A DNA stretch of 64,000 nucleotides from Psychromonas sp. L1A2 (GTDB taxonomy: Bacteria; Pseudomonadota; Gammaproteobacteria; Enterobacterales; Psychromonadaceae). The translations under genes were made by a program, and so were the position numbers. The notes under the pieces were generated by a model. That model was not told the DNA's origin and did not search any database. It was given only the letters and a program-made list of their open reading frames with translations. The DNA lies in contig NZ_WUAG01000002.1 in assembly GCF_009828855.1 (NCBI RefSeq), forward strand, positions 1,054,001 through 1,118,000, in the 5' to 3' direction. Shown piece by piece: positions 55,882 through 64,000 of this stretch (positions are counted from its first letter, which is position 1; the number at the start of each line of letters is the position of its first letter).

Positions 55882-58584
55882 ATGGCTACTTTTCCAACAT
55901 TCGAATCGGTTCTAATTGAAATTGCCAGTGCGTTAGGGGTAAATAAAGGGATACAGACCAAGAAGAAACAAAAATTCAAAAATACTGAGATGTCACTGGA
56001 GAATATGCATTCAACATGGAAAAGCATTTTAAGTGATATTTCAAATGCCTTAGGGTTAAATCAAGAAGTAGCAGATGATTTAATAGTAAATATAGAACAT
56101 TCTTTTCAAATTCATAAAATCATTGAACTCGAGATTTTTACCTTTAAAGCTTCAAAACAAAAAATACTATGGAACTACCTTGTAAGAATATTCATACCGA
56201 CCATAGCCAGACATGCTGTTTTTTGGCAAATTGAATCAAAGGTTGATACAGGTATGCCAGGAGGGCGATTTTGGTACTTACCTGTTATCAATAGCGATAA
56301 AAAAATTCAATTGCCTGTTCAACATGTATTAGAATGGTTAATCGATTTAATTGAAGAACCAAGAGCAAATGTAGCGAAAAAAATTGAATCTGATCTGCGC
56401 ATATATAGTAATTCAGGGACTGTTCTCAGAAACCTTCACAATTGGCAAAAAGCTAAAAACATGCCTGAAATATCTTCAATAAAAAATACATTTCCAGATG
56501 AAGTAGAGTTAACATTTAAAGGCAGCTTTATACTAAAAGGAACCGAGCCAGATTTTATACAAGCATTGAATTTTATTAATAATAAAGGCCTTTCCGCAGA
56601 AATACTTCAGCATGAGATAGACATTAATCTTAAAGATTTAAAAAAAATATTAAAATCAGAATGCTCTGAACATGATAAAATAGAATTTACTTTAAAATTA
56701 CAGGAAAGATATCAAAAACCTTCGTCACAAACGATTCGACAAAGGTTGTTAGTTGCTAGAGCAGTACAAGAAGGTTATCAACGGTTAATAAAATTTTTAA
56801 CCCCAAAAATTGATAAATTCAATGTAGATTTTGAGAAAAACAAAACCTTACAACTCATACATTTATATGAAATGGTCTACAACAAAACAATGGAGGCGCA
56901 CGTTGAAACTTATATTGAAGATTATCATTTAAGACAAAAGGCCGAAAATGAATATTTTACCCAGCATTTGCCTCCACTTTTAAGATATGACTTATTACTT
57001 TGTTTCAGCTATGAGAAATATCCAACTATTCCGTTAGTTGCGCCATTATTAAATAAAAAATTTTCAAAAAAAGGAGAGGAGGAGAGGATTGATGACATAT
57101 TTCCTACTTCTAAAGAAGGCATTGAACTCAGCAATAAAACATACAGAAAAAATTTAAAACAAGACGTGCTTTTTGAAAAAAAATGCAATGAATTAACAGA
57201 TATATTACAACAGAATAAAGCACCATTCAAAACACTCAAAAATATAAATGATTTTGATTTAGTCTATGAAACATTTAATGCAAGTTATTCCAACCCAAAC
57301 ATTAAACCATTAATTTTAAAACGATTGTCAGAACTAGCACTAACAGAAACCCATAAAATAAAAAAAATAATTCTTGAATTAAACGAAATATTTACAATAA
57401 AAAAATTCAATAACAGTACCGAAAATTCTGTGAAAATTCTTCTAGAGCAAGCCAGTACGAATACAGAGTATGATTTTTGGAGCCCCACCTTACTGAGATT
57501 TAATGCATACCATCATATTGGGAAAAACAATTTCAAAGAGGCTGAAAGACTTTTCAATCAAGCGATGGATGAGTGTAAAAACTTTAACTTTGGCCCCCTC
57601 CGTGGTGAGTTGGCACGAGATGCTTTTGCTATTGCAATATCGAACCAAAAGCTTATTCCGAATAACCATGAAAAATATTTCAGAGATATAATTTTTTGGG
57701 GTGGTTTAGAGGCTCCAAAATCAAGTAATGCAAGTCTTCCTTCAATTTTTGATGTTTCACGCGAACTTCATGAATACTTTTGGAATAACTTATATAAGTG
57801 TTATCCAAATTACACTCCATTATTTTCTAACTCACAGAATGACTTTAAACTGTTTTTAAATGATATTGCACCTCATATCAAGGCTGGCACGGCTATCGAT
57901 AAAGTATTAAAGAAACATAAACATTTAAAAAACAAACAACTTAAACACCCTCAATCCGACAGTATTATCTTTTTATTAATGAAAGTCAGCTATGATATGT
58001 TCGCTAAATTTAAGGAGCACGAAACTAGAATTAACATTCAACAAGAAATCATGTTAGAAGCTAAATCAATCTTTAAGAAAAGTATCCACGTAATTAGAGC
58101 TGTAATTCAAGAATGGCCAGAAATTGTGGATCTTTCTGATTTCAAGCAGCAAACACCTCTTATGCTTGCTGCAAATTACAAAGATTACAAAACAGTTGAA
58201 GTATTATTAAATGCAAAAGCCAACCCTAATTTAAAAGACATAACGGGAAGAACGGCTCTGCACGCAGCTTGTGCAAGTCGATGTTCAAAATCAGCGAACC
58301 TTCTGATTGAAAATGGTATTGATGGAGCTATAGCTAATTTTGAAGGATCAACTGCACTACATACATCTGTTCGACTCGGTGAAGTTAATATTACAAGGAT
58401 ATTATTAAAACACTTTCCAGAGTTGGCCTTCATTGAGGATTTTGATGGTAAAACACCACTGCAATTAGCTCACAAAATCGCTAATGATATCTCTATTTAT
58501 CATTACCTTCAGCATCATCTAAAGTTAGAAAATAGAACAATTGTAACCCATGAAACTTATAAAGATTTACTTCAATTGTTTTAA
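55882..58584 (+). CDS. Large ankyrin-repeat protein of unknown function
   Basis: 900 residues, no signal peptide, no membrane helix. The C terminus (about 752-865) has three to four ankyrin repeats (QQTPLMLAANYKDYKTVEVLLNAKANPN; GRTALHAACASRCSKSANLLIENG; GSTALHTSVRLGEVNITRILLKH; GKTPLQLAHKIAND). The first 750 residues are mostly helical and match nothing I recognise; a repeated-helix section near 520-600 resembles TPR (HHIGKNNFKEAERLFNQAMDECKNF). CAAGGA precedes the ATG. It is divergent from the viperin operon and shares its regulatory DNA. Very AT-rich, suggesting transfer. Confidence 0.8.
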   Translation: MATFPTFESVLIEIASALGVNKGIQTKKKQKFKNTEMSLENMHSTWKSILSDISNALGLNQEVADDLIVNIEHSFQIHKIIELEIFTFKASKQKILWNYLVRIFIPTIARHAVFWQIESKVDTGMPGGRFWYLPVINSDKKIQLPVQHVLEWLIDLIEEPRANVAKKIESDLRIYSNSGTVLRNLHNWQKAKNMPEISSIKNTFPDEVELTFKGSFILKGTEPDFIQALNFINNKGLSAEILQHEIDINLKDLKKILKSECSEHDKIEFTLKLQERYQKPSSQTIRQRLLVARAVQEGYQRLIKFLTPKIDKFNVDFEKNKTLQLIHLYEMVYNKTMEAHVETYIEDYHLRQKAENEYFTQHLPPLLRYDLLLCFSYEKYPTIPLVAPLLNKKFSKKGEEERIDDIFPTSKEGIELSNKTYRKNLKQDVLFEKKCNELTDILQQNKAPFKTLKNINDFDLVYETFNASYSNPNIKPLILKRLSELALTETHKIKKIILELNEIFTIKKFNNSTENSVKILLEQASTNTEYDFWSPTLLRFNAYHHIGKNNFKEAERLFNQAMDECKNFNFGPLRGELARDAFAIAISNQKLIPNNHEKYFRDIIFWGGLEAPKSSNASLPSIFDVSRELHEYFWNNLYKCYPNYTPLFSNSQNDFKLFLNDIAPHIKAGTAIDKVLKKHKHLKNKQLKHPQSDSIIFLLMKVSYDMFAKFKEHETRINIQQEIMLEAKSIFKKSIHVIRAVIQEWPEIVDLSDFKQQTPLMLAANYKDYKTVEVLLNAKANPNLKDITGRTALHAACASRCSKSANLLIENGIDGAIANFEGSTALHTSVRLGEVNITRILLKHFPELAFIEDFDGKTPLQLAHKIANDISIYHYLQHHLKLENRTIVTHETYKDLLQLF

Positions 58585-59073
58585 TCACGTCAACCAAAAA
58601 AAGAGTAGTTAGTTACCTTTTGAAACTGTGGTTAGGTGTAAAGTATTACAGCTCACTTTAGTCACCTATAAAATTATCGAGATGATTACCATTACACTTC
58701 GTTAACCAATGTTCTAGAGTTTCAAAAGCTTACAACGGGTTATGCAGCATTGCACGAAATGCCTGTTCCGCATCAAACGATTGAAAAATAAATATTTATT
58801 TGAAGGATGTAAATGAGATTTCAATGGATGATGTCAGTAAAGCAATTAAGCTTAATTATAGGTCGATAGATTCGTTAGATAAAGTAGATCAATATTTCAT
58901 AGAGGCTACAAAGCTCTAGTAGTTAGCTTATCATTCTAATTCATTTACATTATTTTCTTTTCCATATTAACGAAGTAAACCTTTTTATTAAATAAAATGG
59001 TTTAGCTATTTTACTAACTAAAAGATTGTCTTCGTTTTATTCCAAGTGCCTTCGTTTTAATTCCACGAATACA
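58585..59073. other. Island border region
   Basis: Contains a decayed stretch (about 58650-58760) resembling the interior of the long MITE-like repeats (TACACTTCGTTAA and AAGCTTACAACG), a short coding relic, a hairpin TAAACC/GGTTTA (about 58977-59004) and a direct repeat CTTCGTTTTA (about 59030 and 59050) just after the flavoprotein gene. No intact gene. Confidence 0.4.
58824..58919 (+). pseudogene. Short coding relic at the island border
   Basis: A 31-codon frame MDDVSKAIKLNYRSIDSLDK and then VDQYFIEATKL, ending TAG, continues upstream without a stop for about 13 codons but has no ribosome site. The composition looks like a genuine C terminus. Possibly the leftover of a gene deleted at the island edge. 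Confidence 0.3.
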
Positions 59074-60294
59074 CTAAACCTCTTGCCCAGCCGCCCAGCC
59101 GCAGCTCCAACACCATGCGAAGTTAAAGCCTCCGAGCCAACCGGTTACATCCATTGCTTCACCTACAAAATATAATCCTTTAACTGATTTACATTCCATG
59201 GTTTTAGAAGAGATAACATCAGTATCGATACCGCCTAATGTCACTTCGGCTGTTCTGTAGCCTTCGGTGCCGTTGATCAGTGGTTGCCATTGGTGGAAGA
59301 GTTCAACGACTTGTAAGAGTTCTTTTTCATTAAACTGTTTTAATGGGCGGCTTTCGATTTCAGCGAAGCCTAGTAAACATTCCACGACACGTTTCGGTAA
59401 ATGGTGTGACAAGACGGTTTTTAATGCTATTTCAGGACGATCTTGTTGTGTTTGATTAAGTAGCTGGTTTAGATCTTCACCTGGTAAAAGGTCAATTGAG
59501 ATCGTATCACCCGCTTGCCAATAGTTAGATATTTGTAAAATAACTGGGCCACTTAAACCACGATGTGTAAATAAAAGTGCTTCACTAAAACTCATTGGAT
59601 GGTCTTTCTTTGTTGCATTCTTCTTGATGGCTGTCGCGGTTGCAGGAAGGCTTATACCAGATAGCTCAGTGAGTTTGTCTTTGAGTACAGGTTGTAATGT
59701 AAAAGGAACCAGCCCTGCACGAGTTGGTTTAACGGGTAGATTGTATTTTTCAGCTAATTGATAAGCAAAAGGCGTTGCGCCTAGTTTAGGTAAAGAAAGC
59801 CCACCGGTTGCTACGACTAACGATTGGCACTCAAACTCACCGTGCGTGGTGTTCACGGTAAAATGATTATCAGCTACTTGCTGATGTTCCGTTACTTCGC
59901 ATTGTGTTTTGATGGTGACGTTAGCGGCTTTAGCTTCATCTAATAACATGCCTACAATTTGCTTTGCGCTATCATCACAAAATAATTGTCCGTGGTCTCG
60001 CTCATGCCAAGCGATATTATGTTTGTCCACCAGCGCAATAAAGTCCCATTGTGTATAACGGCTTAGTGCTGATTTTACAAAATGTGGGTTACTACATAGG
60101 AAGTTACTTGGCTCAACGTATAAGTTGGTGAAGTTACAACGCCCTCCTCCACTCATTATTATTTTTTGGCCAATACGTTTTGCATGCTCAATTAACAAGA
60201 CCTTACGTCCGCGTTTACCCGCTTCAACTGCACACATCAAACCAGACGCGCCTGCGCCAATAATAATCACATCAAAACCAATCACATTATCCAC
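59074..60294 (-). CDS. HI0933-family flavoprotein (YhiN-like)
   Basis: 406 residues. FAD-binding GAGASGLMCAVEAGKRGRKVLLIEH at the N terminus, then the family signature KIIMSGGGRCNFTN and a C-terminal VGEAMDVTGWLGGFNFAWCWSCGWAAG. A cytoplasmic NAD(P)/FAD-dependent oxidoreductase; the reaction of the family is not established. AGGTGG precedes the ATG. It marks the conserved chromosome to the right of the island. Confidence 0.93.
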   Translation of the reverse strand: MDNVIGFDVIIIGAGASGLMCAVEAGKRGRKVLLIEHAKRIGQKIIMSGGGRCNFTNLYVEPSNFLCSNPHFVKSALSRYTQWDFIALVDKHNIAWHERDHGQLFCDDSAKQIVGMLLDEAKAANVTIKTQCEVTEHQQVADNHFTVNTTHGEFECQSLVVATGGLSLPKLGATPFAYQLAEKYNLPVKPTRAGLVPFTLQPVLKDKLTELSGISLPATATAIKKNATKKDHPMSFSEALLFTHRGLSGPVILQISNYWQAGDTISIDLLPGEDLNQLLNQTQQDRPEIALKTVLSHHLPKRVVECLLGFAEIESRPLKQFNEKELLQVVELFHQWQPLINGTEGYRTAEVTLGGIDTDVISSKTMECKSVKGLYFVGEAMDVTGWLGGFNFAWCWSCGWAAGQEV

Positions 60295-60394
60295 CTAAAA
60301 CCTTGTAAACGTAGCACTAAAAATTATCGCATAGGATACACTATTTGCTTTTTTTAGGTGCTAATATTAGCGCTCATTTATGTTAAGGAAAGTG

Positions 60395-60997
60395 ATGACT
60401 GATTTATATTTAATTCGCCACGGTGAAACCTTATTTAATCAACTTGGTTGCTTTCAAGGTCATTCAGATAGTCCATTAACAGAGGTTGGGCAGCAACAAG
60501 CTTTAAGTCTAGTGAGTTACTTTAAGGCGATACCATTGCAGCAACTTTATTGTAGTGACTTAGGTAGAGCAATAATCTCTGCAACACCGCTTTCAGATGC
60601 AAAAAAACTACCACTACAAACTTGCCCTAGATTACGAGAAATTAGTTATGACTATTTAGATGGTCAAGCTAAACGACAATTAACAGAAGAAGATAAACAT
60701 AAGTTAACACGTTTATTTTCAGCTGAATTAAATTATCGGATTGGTAAAGGCGAAACATTAGCAGAAGTGCAAATGCGTTTATTTAAGAAGATCAATGAAA
60801 TTGAAGCGGCACATTCAGGTCAATCTATTGCGGTGATAACACATGGCTTATCAATTGTGATGTTAATTAAAAAGATCCTACATATTCCGGTAGATGCTCC
60901 TCGTCAATTTAATATTCATAATGCCAGTGTCTGTCATTTATCATTTAAATCTGGAAAGTGGGTATTACAAAGTATCGAACGTAATGATCTTTCTTAA
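60395..60997 (+). CDS. Histidine phosphatase family protein
   Basis: 200 residues from the ATG at 60395 (AAGGA five to nine bases upstream; an earlier ATG at 60380 would span this site). The catalytic RHGET at 8-12 with His9 as phospho-acceptor, and the second His in ITHGLS. It is closest in pattern to the CobC/GpmB/PhoE branch; the substrate cannot be told. It diverges from the flavoprotein gene. Confidence 0.9.
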   Translation: MTDLYLIRHGETLFNQLGCFQGHSDSPLTEVGQQQALSLVSYFKAIPLQQLYCSDLGRAIISATPLSDAKKLPLQTCPRLREISYDYLDGQAKRQLTEEDKHKLTRLFSAELNYRIGKGETLAEVQMRLFKKINEIEAAHSGQSIAVITHGLSIVMLIKKILHIPVDAPRQFNIHNASVCHLSFKSGKWVLQSIERNDLS

Positions 60998-61082
60998 TAG
61001 TAATAGGTTAATACAGATAGATTTATTTAGCTTTTCAAAAAAATTATTCTTATCCATTTAATGTTAAACATAAATGAGATAT

Positions 61083-61106
61083 AAAAAAGGCCACAAAAGT
61101 GGCCTT
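61083..61106 (-). terminator. Terminator after fkpA
   Basis: AAGGCCAC-AAAA-GTGGCCTT with a T run on the minus strand (plus-strand AAAAAA at 61083-61088). Confidence 0.92.
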
Positions 61107-61134
61107 GATAATAGAAGATTCATTTAGCTATTAA

Positions 61135-61914
61135 TTATTTAGCAGCTTCTTCTTTAGTGTCAGCATCGGCTTTTGGCTCGATACCTAGTAATTCAACTTC
61201 AAAAATAAGTGTAGCATCTGGTGGAATTGAACCAGCACCTTGCTCTCCGTATGCTAAGTCAGCAGGAATAACAAATTTATACTTCTCACCAACACTCATT
61301 AATTGAACACCTTCAGTCCAACCAGGAATGACGCGGTTAAGTGGAAATTTAGCTGGTTCACCACGTGCAACTGAACTATCAAACTCAGTACCATCAAGTA
61401 GTGTACCTACGTAATGTACAGTGACAGTATCTTCTGCAGCAGGTTTTTGACCTTCAGCTTTAGTGATCACTGAGTACTGTAAACCAGAATCAGTGACTGT
61501 TACGCCTTCTGCTTTCGCATTTTCTTCTAAAAATGCTTTTGCTTCTGCAGCTGATTTTTCAGTTAATTCAAGCTGTTGCTTTGCAGCAGCTGCTTTTACT
61601 TCTGTATCGTAAGCTTTTAATGTTTCGATCATCTCTTCATCAGTTAATTTAGAGTTATCACGTAAAGTATCTGTAATACCTTGTAGGATAATTTCTTTAT
61701 CTAATGCCATACCGAATTCAGCTTGTTTCTCTAATGTAGTCGAAACGTAACGAGAAAATGAAGCACCAATTGCATAGGCTGCTTTTTCGTTAGCATCTTT
61801 AAATGTTGCAGCAGCAGCTTCTTGAGTCGGTGCCGCTTGCTCTTCTTTTTCATTACAACCAACGGTTAATGCAACAGCTGCTGCTAATAAAGAAACTTTA
61901 AAAATGTTTTTCAT
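61135..61914 (-). CDS. fkpA: FKBP-type peptidyl-prolyl isomerase, lipoprotein
   Basis: 259 residues with a lipobox LTVGC (Cys20). An Ala/Glu/Lys-rich N-terminal dimerisation domain (about 40-145) is followed by the FKBP domain (about 150-248; [81 protein letters not shown]). Catalyses proline isomerisation and acts as chaperone in the periplasm. E. coli FkpA is soluble; this one is probably lipid-anchored. It diverges from the WD40-like gene. Confidence 0.93.
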   Translation of the reverse strand: MKNIFKVSLLAAAVALTVGCNEKEEQAAPTQEAAAATFKDANEKAAYAIGASFSRYVSTTLEKQAEFGMALDKEIILQGITDTLRDNSKLTDEEMIETLKAYDTEVKAAAAKQQLELTEKSAAEAKAFLEENAKAEGVTVTDSGLQYSVITKAEGQKPAAEDTVTVHYVGTLLDGTEFDSSVARGEPAKFPLNRVIPGWTEGVQLMSVGEKYKFVIPADLAYGEQGAGSIPPDATLIFEVELLGIEPKADADTKEEAAK

Positions 61915-62040
61915 TGTTACTCCAAATATTAAATTAAAACAAATAGCTTTGATTTCACTTCAAAAAATTGTAAAGCAAGTATCTAAAACAGTTAACTTAT
62001 ACTAACCTTAAAGCTGTTTATCAACAAAGACAATTTAATC

Positions 62041-63027
62041 ATGCAAATAGCTAATACTTTTAAATCCCTTTTACTCTTAAGCACCCTATTATTATCTGCT
62101 TGTGAGCAATACTCACAACCCTCACAGCAATTTGAACATGCTGTACAGGGCGCGTTTAGTACGGATATCTCTCAAAATGGAGATTATTCGCTTATTTCTT
62201 CCATTCACCACGGTATCAGTCTGTGGGATAACCGTAACAATAAACTACTATTTAATTGGTATCACCATAACAATCAAAATAATGATGTTTTTATTGTACG
62301 TTTATCTTCAAATAATAGCGTTGCCTTGTCTGCAAGCCGCAATGAATTTGCCCTTTGGGATACCAAAACAGGGAAATCGTTGGGTTTTTATAAAGTCTCA
62401 GACTCACCAATCCGAGATATCCAATTATCTGAGAACGGCCAATATGTAGTATATGGACAGGTTAACGGTAAGTTAGTTCATATAAACCTACGTAACGGGC
62501 GACGTTTAGAAGTACCTTTACATCGAGAAAAAATAAATAGTATTGATATGTCGAGCAATGGTCGTTATGTCTTATCTGGCGGTAATGATCATCAAGCGTT
62601 TTTATGGGATACAGAAACAGCACAGGTAATACAACAATTTCAATTTGACCAACGTATTAGTAGGGTGAGATTAGAAAAAAATGGACGCTTTGCTTTTATC
62701 GCTGACACGCAAAAAGCATCGCAAATATGGGATTTAAAAACGGGTAAGCTAAAAAGCACACTTATTTATCATGCACGCCAGTCAATATTTTCATCGGTAC
62801 GTTTTGTCAAAGACGGGCAATATTTATTAACAGGAAATGCGACTAAGTCTGTTGTGCTATGGGATACCAATACAGGTTTAAAAGTACAAGACTGGACTGT
62901 GACCCCAAGAAAAGAAACACGCCCTAAAACAGCTGTAGTATACTCTGCAACATTATGGAGCGATTCAGCTATTGTAACTGAGAGTTCTGCAGGATTATTA
63001 GAAATTTGGCCACTAGCGCCTTTATAA
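62041..63027 (+). CDS. WD40-like beta-propeller lipoprotein
   Basis: 328 residues with lipobox LLLSAC (Cys21). Seven WD40-type blades are visible as repeats ending in LWD or similar (GISLWDNRN, FALWDTKTGKSL, AFLWDTETAQVI, SQIWDLKTGKL, VVLWDTNTGLKV). It is exported and anchored. It is nine bases upstream of slyX, so the two are an operon. A protein-interaction scaffold role is likely; no specific partner can be named. Confidence 0.9.
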   Translation: MQIANTFKSLLLLSTLLLSACEQYSQPSQQFEHAVQGAFSTDISQNGDYSLISSIHHGISLWDNRNNKLLFNWYHHNNQNNDVFIVRLSSNNSVALSASRNEFALWDTKTGKSLGFYKVSDSPIRDIQLSENGQYVVYGQVNGKLVHINLRNGRRLEVPLHREKINSIDMSSNGRYVLSGGNDHQAFLWDTETAQVIQQFQFDQRISRVRLEKNGRFAFIADTQKASQIWDLKTGKLKSTLIYHARQSIFSSVRFVKDGQYLLTGNATKSVVLWDTNTGLKVQDWTVTPRKETRPKTAVVYSATLWSDSAIVTESSAGLLEIWPLAPL

Positions 63028-63035
63028 GAGAGACC

Positions 63036-63260
63036 ATGAATAGCACACAAATAGAATTAGAAGATCGTATCGAACAATTGGAAATGAAAGTGGCTTTTCA
63101 AGAAGATAATATCGATACATTAAATAAAGAAATCTTTGAACAACAACGACGTACACAACAACTTATTGAACAAGTTGCTTTATTGGCTGTTAAATTAAAA
63201 GAGAGTGAACCGAACCAACTAGCCTCTGAAAAAGAAGAGATGCGCCCACCTCATTATTAA
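63036..63260 (+). CDS. slyX: SlyX family protein
   Basis: 74 residues from the ATG at 63036; a coiled coil (IELEDRIEQLEMKVAFQEDNIDTLNKEIFEQQRRTQQLIEQVALLAVKLKE) and the PPHY C terminus identify SlyX. The function is unknown. The longer frame beginning at 63006 overlaps the upstream stop and is not used. In many gammaproteobacteria slyX and an FKBP gene are neighbours, as here. Confidence 0.95.
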   Translation: MNSTQIELEDRIEQLEMKVAFQEDNIDTLNKEIFEQQRRTQQLIEQVALLAVKLKESEPNQLASEKEEMRPPHY

Positions 63261-63273
63261 ATCTAATGGCTAA

Positions 63274-63297
63274 AAATGAACCGTTAACCGTTCATTT
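63274..63297. terminator. Terminator between convergent slyX and TANGO2-type genes
   Basis: AAATGAAC (63274-63281) pairs with GTTCATTT (63290-63297) around an 8-base loop. A/T runs on both sides suit both directions; the T tracts are short. Confidence 0.6.
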
Positions 63298-63346
63298 CAA
63301 CTGGCTCTATGCTTCCCTAATAACTTGCTCTCTTTGTTAACCATAT

Positions 63347-64000
63347 TTAGAGAGTAAGTGATAATACGTTATCAGAAAGCGGCATTAGATAATCGACGTA
63401 TTCAACATTTATTTTATTACCTAAACTTTTTTCTTGGTTTACTTCTATCTGTGTAAAACTCACTGTTTTTGCATCTTCTCGATACATTTTAACTGAACAC
63501 TTCCCTGATTCACCTTGATGCTGATGGTAATTGATATAGTCAGCAGCTGTTGCTTGTTTTGTACTAATTAAATGATTGAATTGTTGTTGTCGATAAACTG
63601 AAACTGTTTCAAAATCCACTCCTGATGAAGTGATCGGTAATGACGTTTCAGCGGATAATGCTGCGAAAGTAAGTTGTTGCCCATCCCAAATATATTGATA
63701 AGCTTTTTCTCTTTTATTATCTTGAATAGATAAATCACTATTGAAAACACATAATTGAAACGCTTGGTATACACTTAAATCCATAGTTAATAATTGCTGA
63801 TGAATATCATCAATATGAGATAACAAATGAGGAATGATAACGCCACGGCTAACAAAATTTTTGAAGGATGGATCAATTTGAGCTTGGTAATAATTTAATA
63901 ATGCTAAACTTACACCATTTTCATGAACCGCAATCCATGTTCCACCACCAGTAGGATCAATAGGATAAACAGATTTCAACAATGTATTTTTGGTAGGCTG
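63347..64000 (-). CDS. NRDE/TANGO2 family protein (5-prime end beyond the window)
   Basis: The frame is open to the last base, so the start lies outside; the Leu/TTG at 63982 is not the real start. The visible part has the family block PIDPTGGGTWIAVHENGVSLALLNYY, normally preceded by the N-terminal NRDE motif. TANGO2-type proteins are proposed to act in haem or lipid handling; the role here is unknown. It converges with slyX. Confidence 0.85.
   Translation of the reverse strand, partial: QPTKNTLLKSVYPIDPTGGGTWIAVHENGVSLALLNYYQAQIDPSFKNFVSRGVIIPHLLSHIDDIHQQLLTMDLSVYQAFQLCVFNSDLSIQDNKREKAYQYIWDGQQLTFAALSAETSLPITSSGVDFETVSVYRQQQFNHLISTKQATAADYINYHQHQGESGKCSVKMYREDAKTVSFTQIEVNQEKSLGNKINVEYVDYLMPLSDNVLSLTL

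Noticed and set aside
53500-58584. Toxin-antitoxin module made of the NYN protein and the small Cys-rich protein
   Set aside because: The order, the 116-residue size and co-transcription with viperin fit an accessory defence role better; no antitoxin-like DNA-binding domain is visible.

Overview
This is an AT-rich stretch of a gammaproteobacterial chromosome. The genes it carries (short HPF, SlyX, FkpA, an HI0933-type flavoprotein, FrmA/FghA, a long-form LeuA, large TonB receptors, chemoreceptors with cold-marine-type protein composition) suggest a marine Alteromonadales-type organism such as Psychromonas, Moritella or Colwellia. The genus is an inference, not demonstrated. I saw no rRNA, tRNA, CRISPR array or complete insertion sequence.

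1-14.2 kb is a metal-uptake region read leftwards. A PepSY membrane protein, DUF2271, DUF4198 and two small envelope proteins lead into a tightly overlapping ABC importer of the Zn/Mn/Fe type, followed by a second, degenerate binding protein. Upstream are a PiuC-type hydroxylase, two TonB siderophore receptors and an atypical OmpR-type regulator. Fur-like boxes and a shared direct-repeat element precede the PepSY gene and both receptor genes, so iron is the likely common signal. 14.4-18 kb holds leuA, a divergent Lrp-family regulator and a carboxylesterase. 17.9-23.8 kb is a DcuS/DcuR-type two-component pair next to a tripartite tricarboxylate transporter (tctCBA), probably its target. 24.4-31.7 kb has two chemoreceptors flanking the glutathione-dependent formaldehyde pathway (frmA, fghA) with a divergent LysR gene. 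31.9-34.7 kb is a SlyA-type regulator with near-consensus operators and an HlyD/FUSC-type efflux pair. 36.2-40 kb is a nitrilase, a sodium/solute symporter with its small partner, and a LysR regulator. 40.1-45.2 kb is a cluster of envelope lipoproteins (CsgG-like, two LPP20) with an MltC-like lytic transglycosylase. 45.2-49.6 kb is gene-poor, with palindromes, MITE-like repeats, a DM13 protein and an ECF sigma/zinc anti-sigma pair. hpf follows.

50.1-58.9 kb is an accessory island between hpf and a conserved flavoprotein gene. It has a truncated HNH nuclease gene, an SMC-like AAA ATPase with a zinc-hook CxxC (RloC/PrrC-like), a leftward operon and a divergent 900-residue ankyrin protein of unknown function. 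The operon encodes a probable prokaryotic viperin (antiviral radical SAM enzyme), a duplicated small zinc-ribbon-like protein and a NYN-LOTUS RNase-like protein. The divergent promoter region has an inverted repeat and a run of eight C. This is the best candidate for an undescribed system: viperin plus an RNA-targeting protein, with a possible ankyrin partner.

59-64 kb returns to housekeeping genes: HI0933 flavoprotein, histidine phosphatase, FkpA, a WD40-like lipoprotein, SlyX and a TANGO2/NRDE protein cut by the window end.

A repeat family with TATACC/GGTAT ends occurs at least five times (10.4, 13.0, 46.4, 46.8 and 49.1 kb) in 165-bp and longer forms.
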